DNA of 64,000 nt from Bryopsis sp. KO-2023 (GCA_030272585.1 BSYQ01000008.1:1798001-1862000), one strand, 5' to 3'. Positions 42,939-51,790 are shown, counted from the first letter of the stretch. The notes: generated by a model not told the origin, from the letters alone. Translations and numbers: made by a program.

Positions 42939-43902
42939 GGCGAAAGGCCCTGACATGTGGTATGGTGATCCACATGATGTTCCCCTCAATGAGTGGCAAG
43001 TCCAGTTGCAGACATACTTTGATGTTACTGCAACCAGGGACAGGGAACAGCAGGTATTAGTGGCTGCAGGATGCTTGAGAGGAGCAGCAGGCACTTGGTG
43101 GAGAGGTCGGTATGAAGCTGCGATGGCAGGACAGCTGAATCTGCCACAGGACGTTCCAGCTTTGGTGACAGCCCTCAGACAGCAGTTTGGTAAAACGAAT
43201 GAGAACAAAGACTTCAGGCGGGAATGGTCTCGTCTGAGGCAGGGACGATCTACTGTTGCTGAGTATGTGCATCAGTTCAGAAGACTTATGCTGCAGATCA
43301 ATGACAGCAACGCTGGAGAGCAGCTGTTTCGTTTTGTAGAGGGCCTGAATGACCGTCTGCGAACTAAGGTTGAAATGGAAGATCCTGCAGATCTGGAGCG
43401 TGCGATAGCACTCGCCGCCACTTGGGAAGGTCCACTTGAGGCGTACCGCAGAGAGGGACGCAGAGGTCACAGTCCCAGAGACAGGCGTGAAGGATCACGC
43501 AGAGACAGATCAAAGAGCAGAGGCCGATCTTATAGCAGAGGCCGATCCTACAGCAGAGGAAGATCGCAGAGTCGAGGTCGCAGTGCTGGTCGTGGCAGAA
43601 CTGACGCAGATCGTGATAGGTATACACCACACCAATATACACCACAATTAGGGGACCGCATGGAGGTTGATGGCCTCCAGCGTAACCGCGTGGGTTTTGA
43701 TGTTGGTAGAAACCGAAGCGACAGTCGCAGTAAAAGCAGAGGACGCAGTGGTAGTCCTCGCAGACAGAGGCAGAAAAGAGGATCTGGAGAGAGTATCTCT
43801 GCCAGAAGAAGCAGAATGGATGCAGGTCACTCTGCAGCGAATGTTGATTGTTACAACTGCGGCAAGAAAGGACATTTTGCTGCAGACTGTCAGGAAAACT
43901 GA
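42721..43902 (+). CDS. gag: Family-2 Gag with Arg/Ser-rich tail
   Basis: 393 aa. The N-terminal half has a short heptadic segment and a typical retrotransposon capsid domain (WYGDPHDVPLNEWQVQLQTYF ... EYVHQFRRLMLQI). From ~240 there is a long Arg-Ser tract (SRGRSYSRGRSYSRGRSQSR) and later RSDSRSKSRGRSGSPRR, then one CCHC knuckle (CYNCGKKGHFAADC). The RS tract resembles SR splicing-factor tails and may bind RNA or aid nuclear entry (inference). It lacks the large coiled coil and Gly/Pro linker of families 1 and 3. It ends CAG-GAA-AAC-TGA. Confidence 0.93.
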   Translation: MAEQDEQPQIGMPAPDPFDVQGLRQMILDMQEEVQHLRHVAANVNVQMDDAVRNAVHNRMAQQQPPAALGRARAKGPDMWYGDPHDVPLNEWQVQLQTYFDVTATRDREQQVLVAAGCLRGAAGTWWRGRYEAAMAGQLNLPQDVPALVTALRQQFGKTNENKDFRREWSRLRQGRSTVAEYVHQFRRLMLQINDSNAGEQLFRFVEGLNDRLRTKVEMEDPADLERAIALAATWEGPLEAYRREGRRGHSPRDRREGSRRDRSKSRGRSYSRGRSYSRGRSQSRGRSAGRGRTDADRDRYTPHQYTPQLGDRMEVDGLQRNRVGFDVGRNRSDSRSKSRGRSGSPRRQRQKRGSGESISARRSRMDAGHSAANVDCYNCGKKGHFAADCQEN

Positions 43903-46900
43903 GGAGGCCAGAGTCTGGAGAGACTGCTGGCCGGGAAATCCTGGCGGAGGAGGATAGAAGTGGAGTGTGGGAAGGCCGGTGCAGCCCACCACACAGAGAG
44001 GCTACCAATTGGGGGGTAGCAGGAATTTCAAATCAGAACTCCAAGGTTGGAGAGCCATGTGTAGCCTCAGCCAAGGAGAAGAAGAAGAAAATGATGGAGA
44101 ACCTTGCAGGTACAGAGCCATGTGTAGCCATACCTGAAGGGGATCCTGCAGTGTCAGTGTTGAATTTTGCAGGTGGAGGGCCTTGTGTAGCCACATCTGC
44201 AGAATGTCTGGTGAAGGATAAAGGGACAACGAAGGAGGGTTGTGGGATGTGTGAAGCCACAACCGCTCTGGTCTCTGAGGCAGGAGGTGATGAGCCAAGT
44301 GAAGCCACACCCAGCCTGCAGGTGATGTCGGGCAGTGCAGGTTTGGGAGGTGTACAGCCTGAACCTGAGCTGCACAATGTTACTGAGTGTAAAAGTACTG
44401 ATGTTGATCTGAGGGCAGACACATCAGATTTTTCAGTGAGAGAGGAGCTTGAACAGGGGAAACTTAGTGCAGATTCCCTTAAGAATGTTTGTTCAAGTGA
44501 ACCCCCAGTTTTGAAGTTGAGAGGAGTCCAAGGGGGGACTCAAGGATTGTTGAAGACCACAGGGGCTGTGGCAGGTTGTTTTGCAAGAATTTTGTTAGAT
44601 AGTGGAGCAACCGACAATTTTGTTTCGAAAGATTGGTTGCTAGAAAATGACATTCAGGCAAAGACTTCTGAGGTGGTTACTGAAGTGCAGTTAGCAGATG
44701 GCAAGACTTCAGAGAAGGTAGAAAAAGAACTGCAGGCCAGTGTCAAGATGGGGAGGTTTGTTTCAGAGGAAAAGATGTATGCAGTGACACTAGGCAGGTA
44801 TGATCTGGTGTTAGGTATGTCTTGGCTGAGTAAACACAACCCTATGATAGATTGGCAGAAGAAGAAATTGGTTTTGCAGACACCTCAGGGAGTAGTCAAA
44901 CTCAGAATGCAGACTGGTAGAGTAGAGGATTGCAGTACTGAAGATTTGGATATGATGTCCGCCAAAGAGTTTGCTCGGGCAGCCCGCAAGGGTATGCCGA
45001 TGTATTTGGTAAATCTTCGGGAAGTTCAGGAGGAACATTTGATTAATAATGTGGAAAGTACTGATGCAGTAAAAGGCAGTGTTGCAGAAACCTTGTCAGA
45101 GGAAGGAAAAGAGGCAGCTGAGTTAGAAAAACAGATCAGAAAGGAGTTTCAGGATTTGTTTAAAGAGGAACTGCCGCAGGAGTTACCTCCTGACAGGGGT
45201 GTGAATCATAAGATTGAGTTGGTGGAAGGTGCAGAACCAGTAAAAAAGGGGCTTTATAGGGCCAGTTTTGCAGAAAGAGAAGAACTGAAAAAGCAGTTAG
45301 CAGAGCTGCTGAAGCAGGGATTTATCAGACCTAGCAAGTCTCCATGGGGTTCGCCGGTTTTGTTTGTTCCTAAGAAAAATGGGAAACTTAGGATGTGTGT
45401 GGATTTTCGGGCACTTAACAAACTAACGGTGAAAAATAGGTATCCTATCCCGAGGATAGAGGAGTTGCTGGATCAGATTCAGGGAGCACGCTGCTTCAGC
45501 AAGATTGACCTCTGCTCAGGCTACCATCAGGTGCGGTTGGATCCTGCAGATTGTGAGAAAACGGCCTTCCGCACCAGGTATGGCCTTTATGAGTATGTTG
45601 TTCTTCCTTTTGGGCTGACGAATGCCCCTGCCACTTTTATGAACACAATGAATCATGTGCTGCATGATTTTCTGGACGTCTTTTGCATCGTTTACTTGGA
45701 TGATATTTTGATTTTTAGCAAAGATTGGGCAGAACACAAAGTTCATTTGCGGAAAGTGATGCAGAGGTTGAGGGAACAGAAGTTGTATGCATCAGCTTCA
45801 AAGTGTGAGATCTGCAGAGATCAAGTTGAGTTTCTGGGGCATGAGTTAAGTGCTGCAGGAGTACAGGTGTTGCAGAGCAAGGTGCAGGTTATCAGAGATT
45901 GGCCACCCTTGACATCAGTGAAGGATCTCAGGTCCTTTCTGGGATTGGCAAACTACTACAGGAGGTTCATGAAGGACTTCTCTGCCAGAGCCAAGCCTTT
46001 GACTGCATTACTCAAAAAGGATGCAGAGTGGAAATGGACTGAGACAGAAGCTGCAGCCATGCAGGATATCAAGGAGGCATTGATGTCTGCACCAGTACTA
46101 TTGGTGCCTGACCCAAGTCTGAAGTTTGAAGTCACCACCGATGCTTCGGACTATGCGATAGGAGCAGTCCTAACTCAGGACAAGGGACAGGGTCAGCAGC
46201 CAGTTGCATTTGAAAGCAGGAAGCTGCAACCTGCAGAACTCAACTATGCTACTCATGAAAAGGAGCTGCTAGCAGTTGTGCATGCTCTGAAGGTCTGGAG
46301 ACACTATTTGGATGCACAAGAGTTTGTGGTGCACACCGATCATGCACCCCTCAAGTTTTTGCATACTCAGCCTCACCTGTCGCAGAGGCAAGCAAGATGG
46401 ATGGAGACTCTGCAATCTTTCAAGTTCGAGATCAAGTACAGACCAGGCAGAGACAATGTGGTGGCAGATGCTCTGAGCAGGGCCACACATCAAGTGGAGG
46501 AAACAAAGTCTGAAATGAATGCTCAGGCTAGGCTGGAAGTTGCAGAAGGATTCCTGCAACAGGTGCAGACAGCTTATTCCAAAGATCCACTGTGTCAACA
46601 GTTGATCACTGCAAGACACAGACCTAGACATGTGAAATGGGATGGCCAAAGGCTCTGGAGAAGAATTGGGAATGCTTGGAAATGGTGGATACCTGAAGCA
46701 GATGGGCTCAGGGAGAAAATACTGCATGACTGCCATGAGTCCCCATTGGCAGGACATTTGGGCAGAAGGAAGACCCTTGTCAGGGTGCAGTTGCATTATT
46801 TCTGGCCTCACATCTCCGAGTCAGTCCACAAGTATGTCCGGAATTGCATTTCATGTCAGAGGAACAAGGCTTCTAATCAGAGGCCTTTGGGTAAGCTGCA

Positions 46901-48032
46901 GCCCCTGCCTATTCCTGATGGCAGGTGGACCAGTGTTTCACTTGACTTTGTTGGGCCTTTACCTAGAACTCGAATTGGGTCAGATTATTTGTTGGTGGTT
47001 GTGGATAGGTTCACAAAAATGATCAGACTTATTCCTACTAAGCAGACAGTTACTGCTGCAGGGGTAGCAGATTTATTTTTCCAGAATGTGGTTCGTTTCT
47101 TTGGGTTACCTCAAGAAATTGTTTCTGATCGGGATACTCGTTTCACTAGCAATTTTTGGAGGTCTCTTTGGAAGAAGGCTGGAACAAGATTGGCAATGTC
47201 AAGCAGTTATCATCCTGAGACAGATGGTCAGACTGAAAGGGCTAACAGAACAGTGCAGGAAATTCTGCGCAGTTATGTTGAACCTGCAGGAACAGATTGG
47301 GATCAGCACTTGGCAGCTGCTGAGTTTGCTTACAACTCCAGTGTCAATGCTACTACTGGATTCTCCCCCTTCTATTTGATGAATGGGCAGAACCCAAGGA
47401 CTCCTGCAAGTGCTGTGGCTGTGTCAGCCTGCCCAGCAGTGGATGATTGGTGGACTACTTGGCAATCTGATCTGGAAAAATGCAGACACAATATTGCTGC
47501 TGCTCAGGCACGTCAACGCCAGGTGGCGGACGAAACCAGGCGGGGAGGGGGCTTTGAGCCAGGCGAAAAAGTTTTTCTGGCCACAAAAGACTTACCCCTA
47601 CCTGCAGTGTTGAGCAGAAAGTTGTCAGCAAAGTACTGTGGACCATTTGAAGTCACTCAGAAGCTCTCTGAAGTTGCAGTCAGGTTGAGACTGCCAGGTC
47701 ATTGGAGGATACATGATGTGTTTCATGTGTCCAAGCTCAAACCTGTATTTGAAGATCAGGTGGGCAGCTTTCCAGCAAGGGAGGCACCGAGGTGGCAACC
47801 TGAACCTGAGCTTGTGGATGGTCAAGAGGAATATCAGGTGGATAGAATTCTGGCAGACAGAACTGTCAGAGGCAGGAAGCAGTACCTTGTTCGATGGCAG
47901 GGATATGATCAATCTGAGGACACATGGGAACCTGCAGAACATTTGCAGAATGCTCGAGATGTACTACGTGACTATCAGCAAAGGAGTGAAGGGACCGCAA
48001 TGAGGCGACGTCCTAGTCGGAAAGCACAGTAA
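43848..48032 (+). CDS. pol: Family-2 pol polyprotein
   Basis: Open in the -1 frame relative to gag; pol sequence proper starts at the slip region 43893-43899. A ~230-residue linker contains five degenerate repeats of a (P/M)C(V/E)A-type motif. Then protease (LLDSGATDNFVS), reverse transcriptase (IVYLDDILIFS), RNase H (TTDASDYAIGAVL), integrase with HHCC finger (GHLGRRKT, CISCQRNK) and catalytic residues (SLDFVGP, VSDRDTRF, DGQTE), and a chromodomain (YLVRWQGYDQSEDTWEP). It ends with a basic tail (RRRPSRKAQ). No break seen. Confidence 0.95.
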   Translation: MLQLRQERTFCCRLSGKLRRPESGETAGREILAEEDRSGVWEGRCSPPHREATNWGVAGISNQNSKVGEPCVASAKEKKKKMMENLAGTEPCVAIPEGDPAVSVLNFAGGGPCVATSAECLVKDKGTTKEGCGMCEATTALVSEAGGDEPSEATPSLQVMSGSAGLGGVQPEPELHNVTECKSTDVDLRADTSDFSVREELEQGKLSADSLKNVCSSEPPVLKLRGVQGGTQGLLKTTGAVAGCFARILLDSGATDNFVSKDWLLENDIQAKTSEVVTEVQLADGKTSEKVEKELQASVKMGRFVSEEKMYAVTLGRYDLVLGMSWLSKHNPMIDWQKKKLVLQTPQGVVKLRMQTGRVEDCSTEDLDMMSAKEFARAARKGMPMYLVNLREVQEEHLINNVESTDAVKGSVAETLSEEGKEAAELEKQIRKEFQDLFKEELPQELPPDRGVNHKIELVEGAEPVKKGLYRASFAEREELKKQLAELLKQGFIRPSKSPWGSPVLFVPKKNGKLRMCVDFRALNKLTVKNRYPIPRIEELLDQIQGARCFSKIDLCSGYHQVRLDPADCEKTAFRTRYGLYEYVVLPFGLTNAPATFMNTMNHVLHDFLDVFCIVYLDDILIFSKDWAEHKVHLRKVMQRLREQKLYASASKCEICRDQVEFLGHELSAAGVQVLQSKVQVIRDWPPLTSVKDLRSFLGLANYYRRFMKDFSARAKPLTALLKKDAEWKWTETEAAAMQDIKEALMSAPVLLVPDPSLKFEVTTDASDYAIGAVLTQDKGQGQQPVAFESRKLQPAELNYATHEKELLAVVHALKVWRHYLDAQEFVVHTDHAPLKFLHTQPHLSQRQARWMETLQSFKFEIKYRPGRDNVVADALSRATHQVEETKSEMNAQARLEVAEGFLQQVQTAYSKDPLCQQLITARHRPRHVKWDGQRLWRRIGNAWKWWIPEADGLREKILHDCHESPLAGHLGRRKTLVRVQLHYFWPHISESVHKYVRNCISCQRNKASNQRPLGKLQPLPIPDGRWTSVSLDFVGPLPRTRIGSDYLLVVVDRFTKMIRLIPTKQTVTAAGVADLFFQNVVRFFGLPQEIVSDRDTRFTSNFWRSLWKKAGTRLAMSSSYHPETDGQTERANRTVQEILRSYVEPAGTDWDQHLAAAEFAYNSSVNATTGFSPFYLMNGQNPRTPASAVAVSACPAVDDWWTTWQSDLEKCRHNIAAAQARQRQVADETRRGGGFEPGEKVFLATKDLPLPAVLSRKLSAKYCGPFEVTQKLSEVAVRLRLPGHWRIHDVFHVSKLKPVFEDQVGSFPAREAPRWQPEPELVDGQEEYQVDRILADRTVRGRKQYLVRWQGYDQSEDTWEPAEHLQNARDVLRDYQQRSEGTAMRRRPSRKAQ
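43893..43899 (+). promoter_or_regulatory. Probable -1 frameshift site (GGAAAAC) before the family-2 gag stop
   Basis: In the gag frame G-GAA-AAC then TGA. The A-site slip AAC to AAA is standard; the P-site change GAA to GGA breaks the strict XXX rule, so it is a near-consensus site. The pol frame continues GGA AAA CTG. Confidence 0.5.
44051..44301 (+). repeat. Degenerate PCVA repeats between Gag and protease
   Basis: Five copies of a GAGCCATGTGTAGCC-like unit near 44051, 44115, 44177, 44243 and 44287 encode EPCVAS, EPCVAI, GPCVAT, GMCEAT and EPSEAT. Confidence 0.7.
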
Positions 48033-48089
48033 AAACTGAAGAAGAAAAGGGAGAGTGTTATTTTCTCTTTATCGTTCGCGTGAGCAGGA

Positions 48090-48938
48090 ATGGTAGACCA
48101 CGCTCAAGAGACCGAGGATCAGGTGGAACAAGCTTTCAAGTTGTTGAGCTCCAGGGCAGCATCAGCAGCAAATCTGTCCGCACAGCTTCGGAAAGCAAGA
48201 ACTGAGTTGCAGGCCGCCCGTGCTGAAAATTATCGTTGGCGCGAGTGGGTAGCGAATATACCAGAAGTGGTGCAAGGGACTCAGCTCAGAGATGCAGATG
48301 CAGATGAGATCTCAGGAAGAGTAATGGAGTGTGAAGGAAAGTCAGTTGCAGGAAAGGAAAAGGTGGCTGATGTTAAGGAAGAAGAACCAAGGTGGTACAG
48401 CAATTCTGTTGACAGTATACTTCCGAATCAGACACTGCTACTACCAGAAGTGCAGCTAAACCCTGTGGAGGGGCTGACAGAGTCAAGCATGGGATGCACT
48501 CTGTGTTTCAAGACCTGCAACAGGCCAGTGCACACATTCCCTTGTGGTCAGCACAGGGTCTGCTGCAGATCTGTTTGTTGGATGAGGATGTGGTATGCCT
48601 ATGATACCACTATTCAGCTCGATGCCGAGGGAAGGATGCAGGCGAACTGTCCAATTTCTCTGAAGGTAGCAAGTCCAGGACCTGCTCAGTTTGGAGAATG
48701 TGGATTGTGCAGGATGATAAGGAGACATCCAGGCTTGACAGTCCCTCCAGCAAGAGTCATGACAACACTTCGGATTGCAGGATTGGAGTTGCCTAAGAGC
48801 ACTGCAGGAAGAAATCAGACAAACCGTGATGCAGCACCACACCGGATTGTTGAGTGGGAGGTTATACCTTCTAAGAAATCTGGGTCAGCAAAAAAGAGAA
48901 GTCTAGATGAGGTGATCTCTCAGGGTGCAGGTGACTAG
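48090..48938 (+). CDS. Family-2 third ORF (post-pol): coiled coil plus RING-like Cys/His cluster
   Basis: 282 aa, ATG 58 nt after the pol stop, same strand. Residues ~5-55 are heptadic (LSAQLRKARTELQAARAEN). Residues ~130-215 hold a dense Cys/His cluster: CTLC, FPCGQH, RVCC, SVC, then NCPIS and CGLC. The CxxC ... CGxH ... C spacing resembles a RING or treble-clef zinc finger, although the last CxxC pair is far off and a CPxC is missing. The C-terminus is basic (KKSGSAKKRS). There is no signal peptide or membrane segment, so it is not an env. A RING-like protein could act as a ubiquitin ligase or nucleic-acid binder; neither is shown. Its extra position and open frame in a young element argue for a selected function. 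Confidence 0.7.
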   Translation: MVDHAQETEDQVEQAFKLLSSRAASAANLSAQLRKARTELQAARAENYRWREWVANIPEVVQGTQLRDADADEISGRVMECEGKSVAGKEKVADVKEEEPRWYSNSVDSILPNQTLLLPEVQLNPVEGLTESSMGCTLCFKTCNRPVHTFPCGQHRVCCRSVCWMRMWYAYDTTIQLDAEGRMQANCPISLKVASPGPAQFGECGLCRMIRRHPGLTVPPARVMTTLRIAGLELPKSTAGRNQTNRDAAPHRIVEWEVIPSKKSGSAKKRSLDEVISQGAGD

Positions 48939-49616
48939 TGCAGTTTGCTGCAGGTCACTTGAAGGGATGTTTGGTTTTTATTGAAATGTGATTTGCAGTG
49001 GGAGCTGCCATTTCAGGCAGAACATATTAGGCTGATTGAATGAAACTTGGTGTATTTCTTGATTTGGTGGAATTTGGAAAAGAACAATTTTCTGAGGGAG
49101 TGATATCATTTTGTTCCTTTTCTTAAGTGCTTATGAGACAGGCAGAGTATTTTTCAGATTCTTAATAAACCTGCCAACTAGATAAATTTTTGATAGCTGC
49201 AACAGAATGTGGTTTATTGCTGCAGCATAATAGTATCCTTTGAGAAGGGACATTTTTACTGATTACTAGAACTTTGTGGGCTGAAAAGCAGTGTTTATTT
49301 TGGGAAACTGTTGATCAGCCATTTGACTTGTTTCTACTGATTATGGGTTTTATATATTTGCAAGGGTTGAGACCTTGAGAATAACACTGTTTCTTAGTTA
49401 TGTTTTGCATGCCAAGGAAGTGAGAAGCTGCAGAAAACAGTTCAAGTTTGCAACAGGATTCTTTGGTTGTTGATGTTTTATTAGACCTACAAGGGAGTAG
49501 GGTTTGATTTGATGATGAGTTTTCAGATCTTTATTGAGCTATGGAATTTCCCTAAAAGGTTGATTTATTTCAGTCAAAGTGCAGTAAGGGGCTACTGCAG
49601 TTCAGATGGGGAGGAA
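48939..49616 (+). other. Family-2 3' noncoding region and polypurine tract
   Basis: No ORF with coding character; A/T-richer than pol. It ends in GATGGGGAGGAA immediately before the LTR, the expected plus-strand primer. Confidence 0.7.
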
Positions 49617-50089
49617 TGTAGCGAATCAGGGTTTCTGACAGCCCTGCAGTACGTCAGCAGGCTTGCTGACAGTCCTGCAGTACTTTAAGTAGGAGGCTGG
49701 CTGCCCTGAGGCAGCATACAGTCAGTCAGGGTGTGCTGGCAGTGAAGTAGTACGTGGACTACTGAGCTGGCAGCTAGAATGTTCTAGAAGGTCGCTCAGC
49801 ACCACAGGAATGGCCGTGGGGCTGAGCTGGGCTCTGATTGAAAGGACTGCAAGGTCTGATGCCTTGCAGCAGTGATGCAGACTGATGTTACAGCCTATGA
49901 TCAGTTAGGATCAAGGCTGCTAGGGTATTCTATAAGTTCTTGGGGTTTGAACGTTCTTGTAACCTTACTTTGGGATTGAACTCCCTTTGTCTCGCTTCCA
50001 AGTCGTCTATTCTTTCCCTCCAAGCCGTTTCAAGCTTGCAGTTCACAGCCAGCAGCCCACAATAGCGGTCTGCAGGCGGATTTACTACA
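49617..50089 (+). repeat. LTR, family-2 element, 3' copy
   Basis: No difference from 41654-42126 found by reading. Confidence 0.95.
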
Positions 50090-50402
50090 CTTGCTGGTCC
50101 AGCAAAGCGGCTGCGTGCTCCTGTTGCTGTTGCAGCTGGCCCCGGACCTCTTCGAGGGCCGCCTGTAGGTTGGCCACGGTCCGGTCCGCCCATTGACCCG
50201 CGTCCACCTCCAGCTGGTTCATGCGTACGTCGGCTTGGTTGTTCTCGACGTGAACCTGCTGTACGTGCTGGTAGTTCTGCTGCACGAACATTGGTCCTTG
50301 GGCCGGTGGTGGAGGGTCGTCTTCGGTCCCCAAACTCATCTCGTCTCCCTCGTCCACATGGTCGGGATAGGCTGGGGCTTCCTCGTACGGGATAAGGTCC
50401 AT
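50090..50402 (-). pseudogene. gag: Family-3 gag, N-terminal part
   Basis: Starts MDLIPYEEAPAYPDHVDEG at 50402, acidic then Gln-rich coiled coil (QLQQQQEHAAALLDQQ), and is cut at the CTTGC site (50090-50094) by the family-2 element. The frame continues correctly at 41653. Confidence 0.88.
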
Positions 50403-50761
50403 GCCTGGCGCCTAGCGGTCTCTCTGGCTACGGCTCTGGCTCGTTGACCCTCGAGTACCTCCAGATACAAGGCCTGGAAATCGGGGTCGTTCCTCTGTTC
50501 CTCCGTGAATACGGAGTCACAGGATCCCACGCTCTCCAAATCTTCGTCTCGCGGTCCACGCGGTACAGGTATGTCGGCCAAGCTGGGTCCGGAAACAAAA
50601 GTCAGAGGTGTGCCACGATAACTTGTTGGGTAGTCCACCTGAAACGCGTTCCAATGCGCGACGGTAGCTGGATCGGGAACGGTAGGTGCTGCGGACACTG
50701 GCACTTGGAACTCCGAGCCAGTGGATGCGTCGGTCAGGTTCGAAGGTGTCGAAGGGTACAT
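50336..50761 (-). CDS. Family-3 pre-gag ORF overlapping gag
   Basis: 141 codons (MYPSTPSNLTDASTG...), the first ATG after the PBS region, overlapping the gag start in another frame. Pro/Ser-rich then an Arg/Ala-rich helix (EGQRARAVARETARRQ). No homologue recognised. The layout mirrors the pre-gag ORF of family 2. Confidence 0.45.
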   Translation of the reverse strand: MYPSTPSNLTDASTGSEFQVPVSAAPTVPDPATVAHWNAFQVDYPTSYRGTPLTFVSGPSLADIPVPRGPRDEDLESVGSCDSVFTEEQRNDPDFQALYLEVLEGQRARAVARETARRQAWTLSRTRKPQPIPTMWTRETR

Positions 50762-50802
50762 ATAGATCTCCTTGGTGATGCGGTTCGCGAGTCCGGGAAC
50801 TC

Positions 50803-50814
50803 GCTCCGAAACCA
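50803..50814 (-). promoter_or_regulatory. Primer-binding site, family-3 element
   Basis: Minus-strand TGGTTTCGGAGC, two bases after the 5' LTR. Confidence 0.85.
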
Positions 50815-50816
50815 GT

Positions 50817-51226
50817 TGATAAAAACACGGGAAAGTATCGAGTAGTGGTAGACGTTACGTCTAGAACCACGGAAACACGGATAAGAGTCTTTGCTTACAA
50901 GCTTACTCTAGAACATTGTTACCTCGGTCCGGATCCAATAAATATGGGGCCGGACCGACAACCTGGCAAAAGGAACGGTTGAGAGCTGTCGGACCCAGCG
51001 TCCACTGGACCGACAGATCCAGACCAAATCCTTCTCAGGACCGTTGGTTGGATTGTGTGGACACGGTAACTGCCACCGTGTCCACCTCTCACTTGGGTCA
51101 GTCGGACTGTACTGCTGGACCGGCTCTGGTACCGAACCAGGCACTGATTACCGGACCAGGCTGATCCAGTCCGACTGGATCGACTTAGGTGAATGTGTAC
51201 TCGTTCCAGAGTCCACATTCGTATCA
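50817..51226 (-). repeat. LTR, family-3 element, 5' copy
   Basis: 410 bp, matches 33875-34284; AGAGG follows at 51227-51231. Confidence 0.93.
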
Positions 51227-51498
51227 AGAGGTCCTTACTTTTGGGTTTTTGGTCGGTCATTGATCAATTCGTTGATTGACTGAGCTTGCATTTGAGCCGA
51301 AAATTGTTTCTTACTTGAACAACGAAACAAAAGAAAGTCATGGAAATCACGATCAAAGAATTTAAATTAAAACTATGATTTTTCTTACTTTCTTTTATTT
51401 TATGTTGGATTTTTTTACTTAAATAATAATTTTTTTAACAAAGATGTAGAACTAAAAACTTTTATAGATAGAAGAGAGAATAGAAAAAAAAGCAAGTG

Positions 51499-51562
51499 AT
51501 TACTTTGAACCCCTCTTGGACCCTTAAGTAATAAGGGAGCCACCGCGCCACGACAAGGCGGG
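51499..51562 (-). other. tRNA-like sequence (A-box, anticodon-arm-like hairpin, B-box-like)
   Basis: On the minus strand TGGCGCGGTGG (A-box-like), then CCCTT-ATTACTT-AAGGG (5-bp stem, 7-nt loop), then GGGGTTCAAAG (weak B-box), then a run of eight T. The T stem and acceptor do not pair, so it is a tRNA-derived remnant at best. Confidence 0.3.
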
Positions 51563-51790
51563 GGTTCCACCACGGTGGAAAAACGAAGGTAGCCTCGGAC
51601 TCGGCCGCCCACCCAACGGATCAGGCGGTCTTTGGAATTGCCCGGTCCGGGTAGTGGTCGTTTCCCCGACACCGCGGCTAACCGAGGCGGAACCGACATA
51701 GCTAAGCCATGCAACCGGTTCCAGGCGCACACGAAATCGGGTAGACCCCGTACCTATCTCGGGGTCGACCACGTCATCGGCATATCGGTT
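51530..51790. other. GC-rich hairpin-dense island
   Basis: Consecutive perfect hairpins (TTCCACC/GGTGGAA, GGAACCG/CGGTTCC, GACCCCG/CGGGGTC) in A/T-rich surroundings, next to the tRNA-like sequence, as at 5570-5840. Confidence 0.35.

Larger units (their letters stand above)
41654..50089 (+). mobile_element. Ty3/gypsy chromovirus (family 2), complete, with extra ORFs before gag and after pol
   Basis: 8,436 bp on the plus strand, LTRs 41654-42126 and 49617-50089 (473 bp each, identical by eye), flanked by CTTGC. Order: LTR, PBS (42128-42139), pre-gag ORF, gag, pol (-1), a 282-aa third ORF, ~680 bp noncoding, polypurine tract GATGGGGAGGAA (49605-49616), LTR. All frames are open. It lies inside the gag of the minus-strand family-3 element, so it is the younger insertion. 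Confidence 0.95.
33875..51226 (-). mobile_element. Ty3/gypsy chromovirus (family 3), split by a family-2 element
   Basis: Minus-strand element with 410-bp LTRs at 50817-51226 (5') and 33875-34284 (3'), flanked by AGAGG (33870-33874 and 51227-51231). Without the family-2 insert (41654-50089) it is about 8.9 kb. The order is LTR, PBS, pre-gag ORF, gag, pol, a decayed third ORF, a noncoding tail and LTR. A G-run before the 3' LTR (complement of about 34285-34302) is the probable polypurine tract. Gag carries a stop and the insertion; pol is open. The LTRs look near-identical. Confidence 0.92.

Noticed and set aside
48090..48938. Envelope gene in family 2
   Set aside because: No signal peptide, transmembrane segment or fusion-like stretch; the Cys/His spacing suggests a zinc finger instead.
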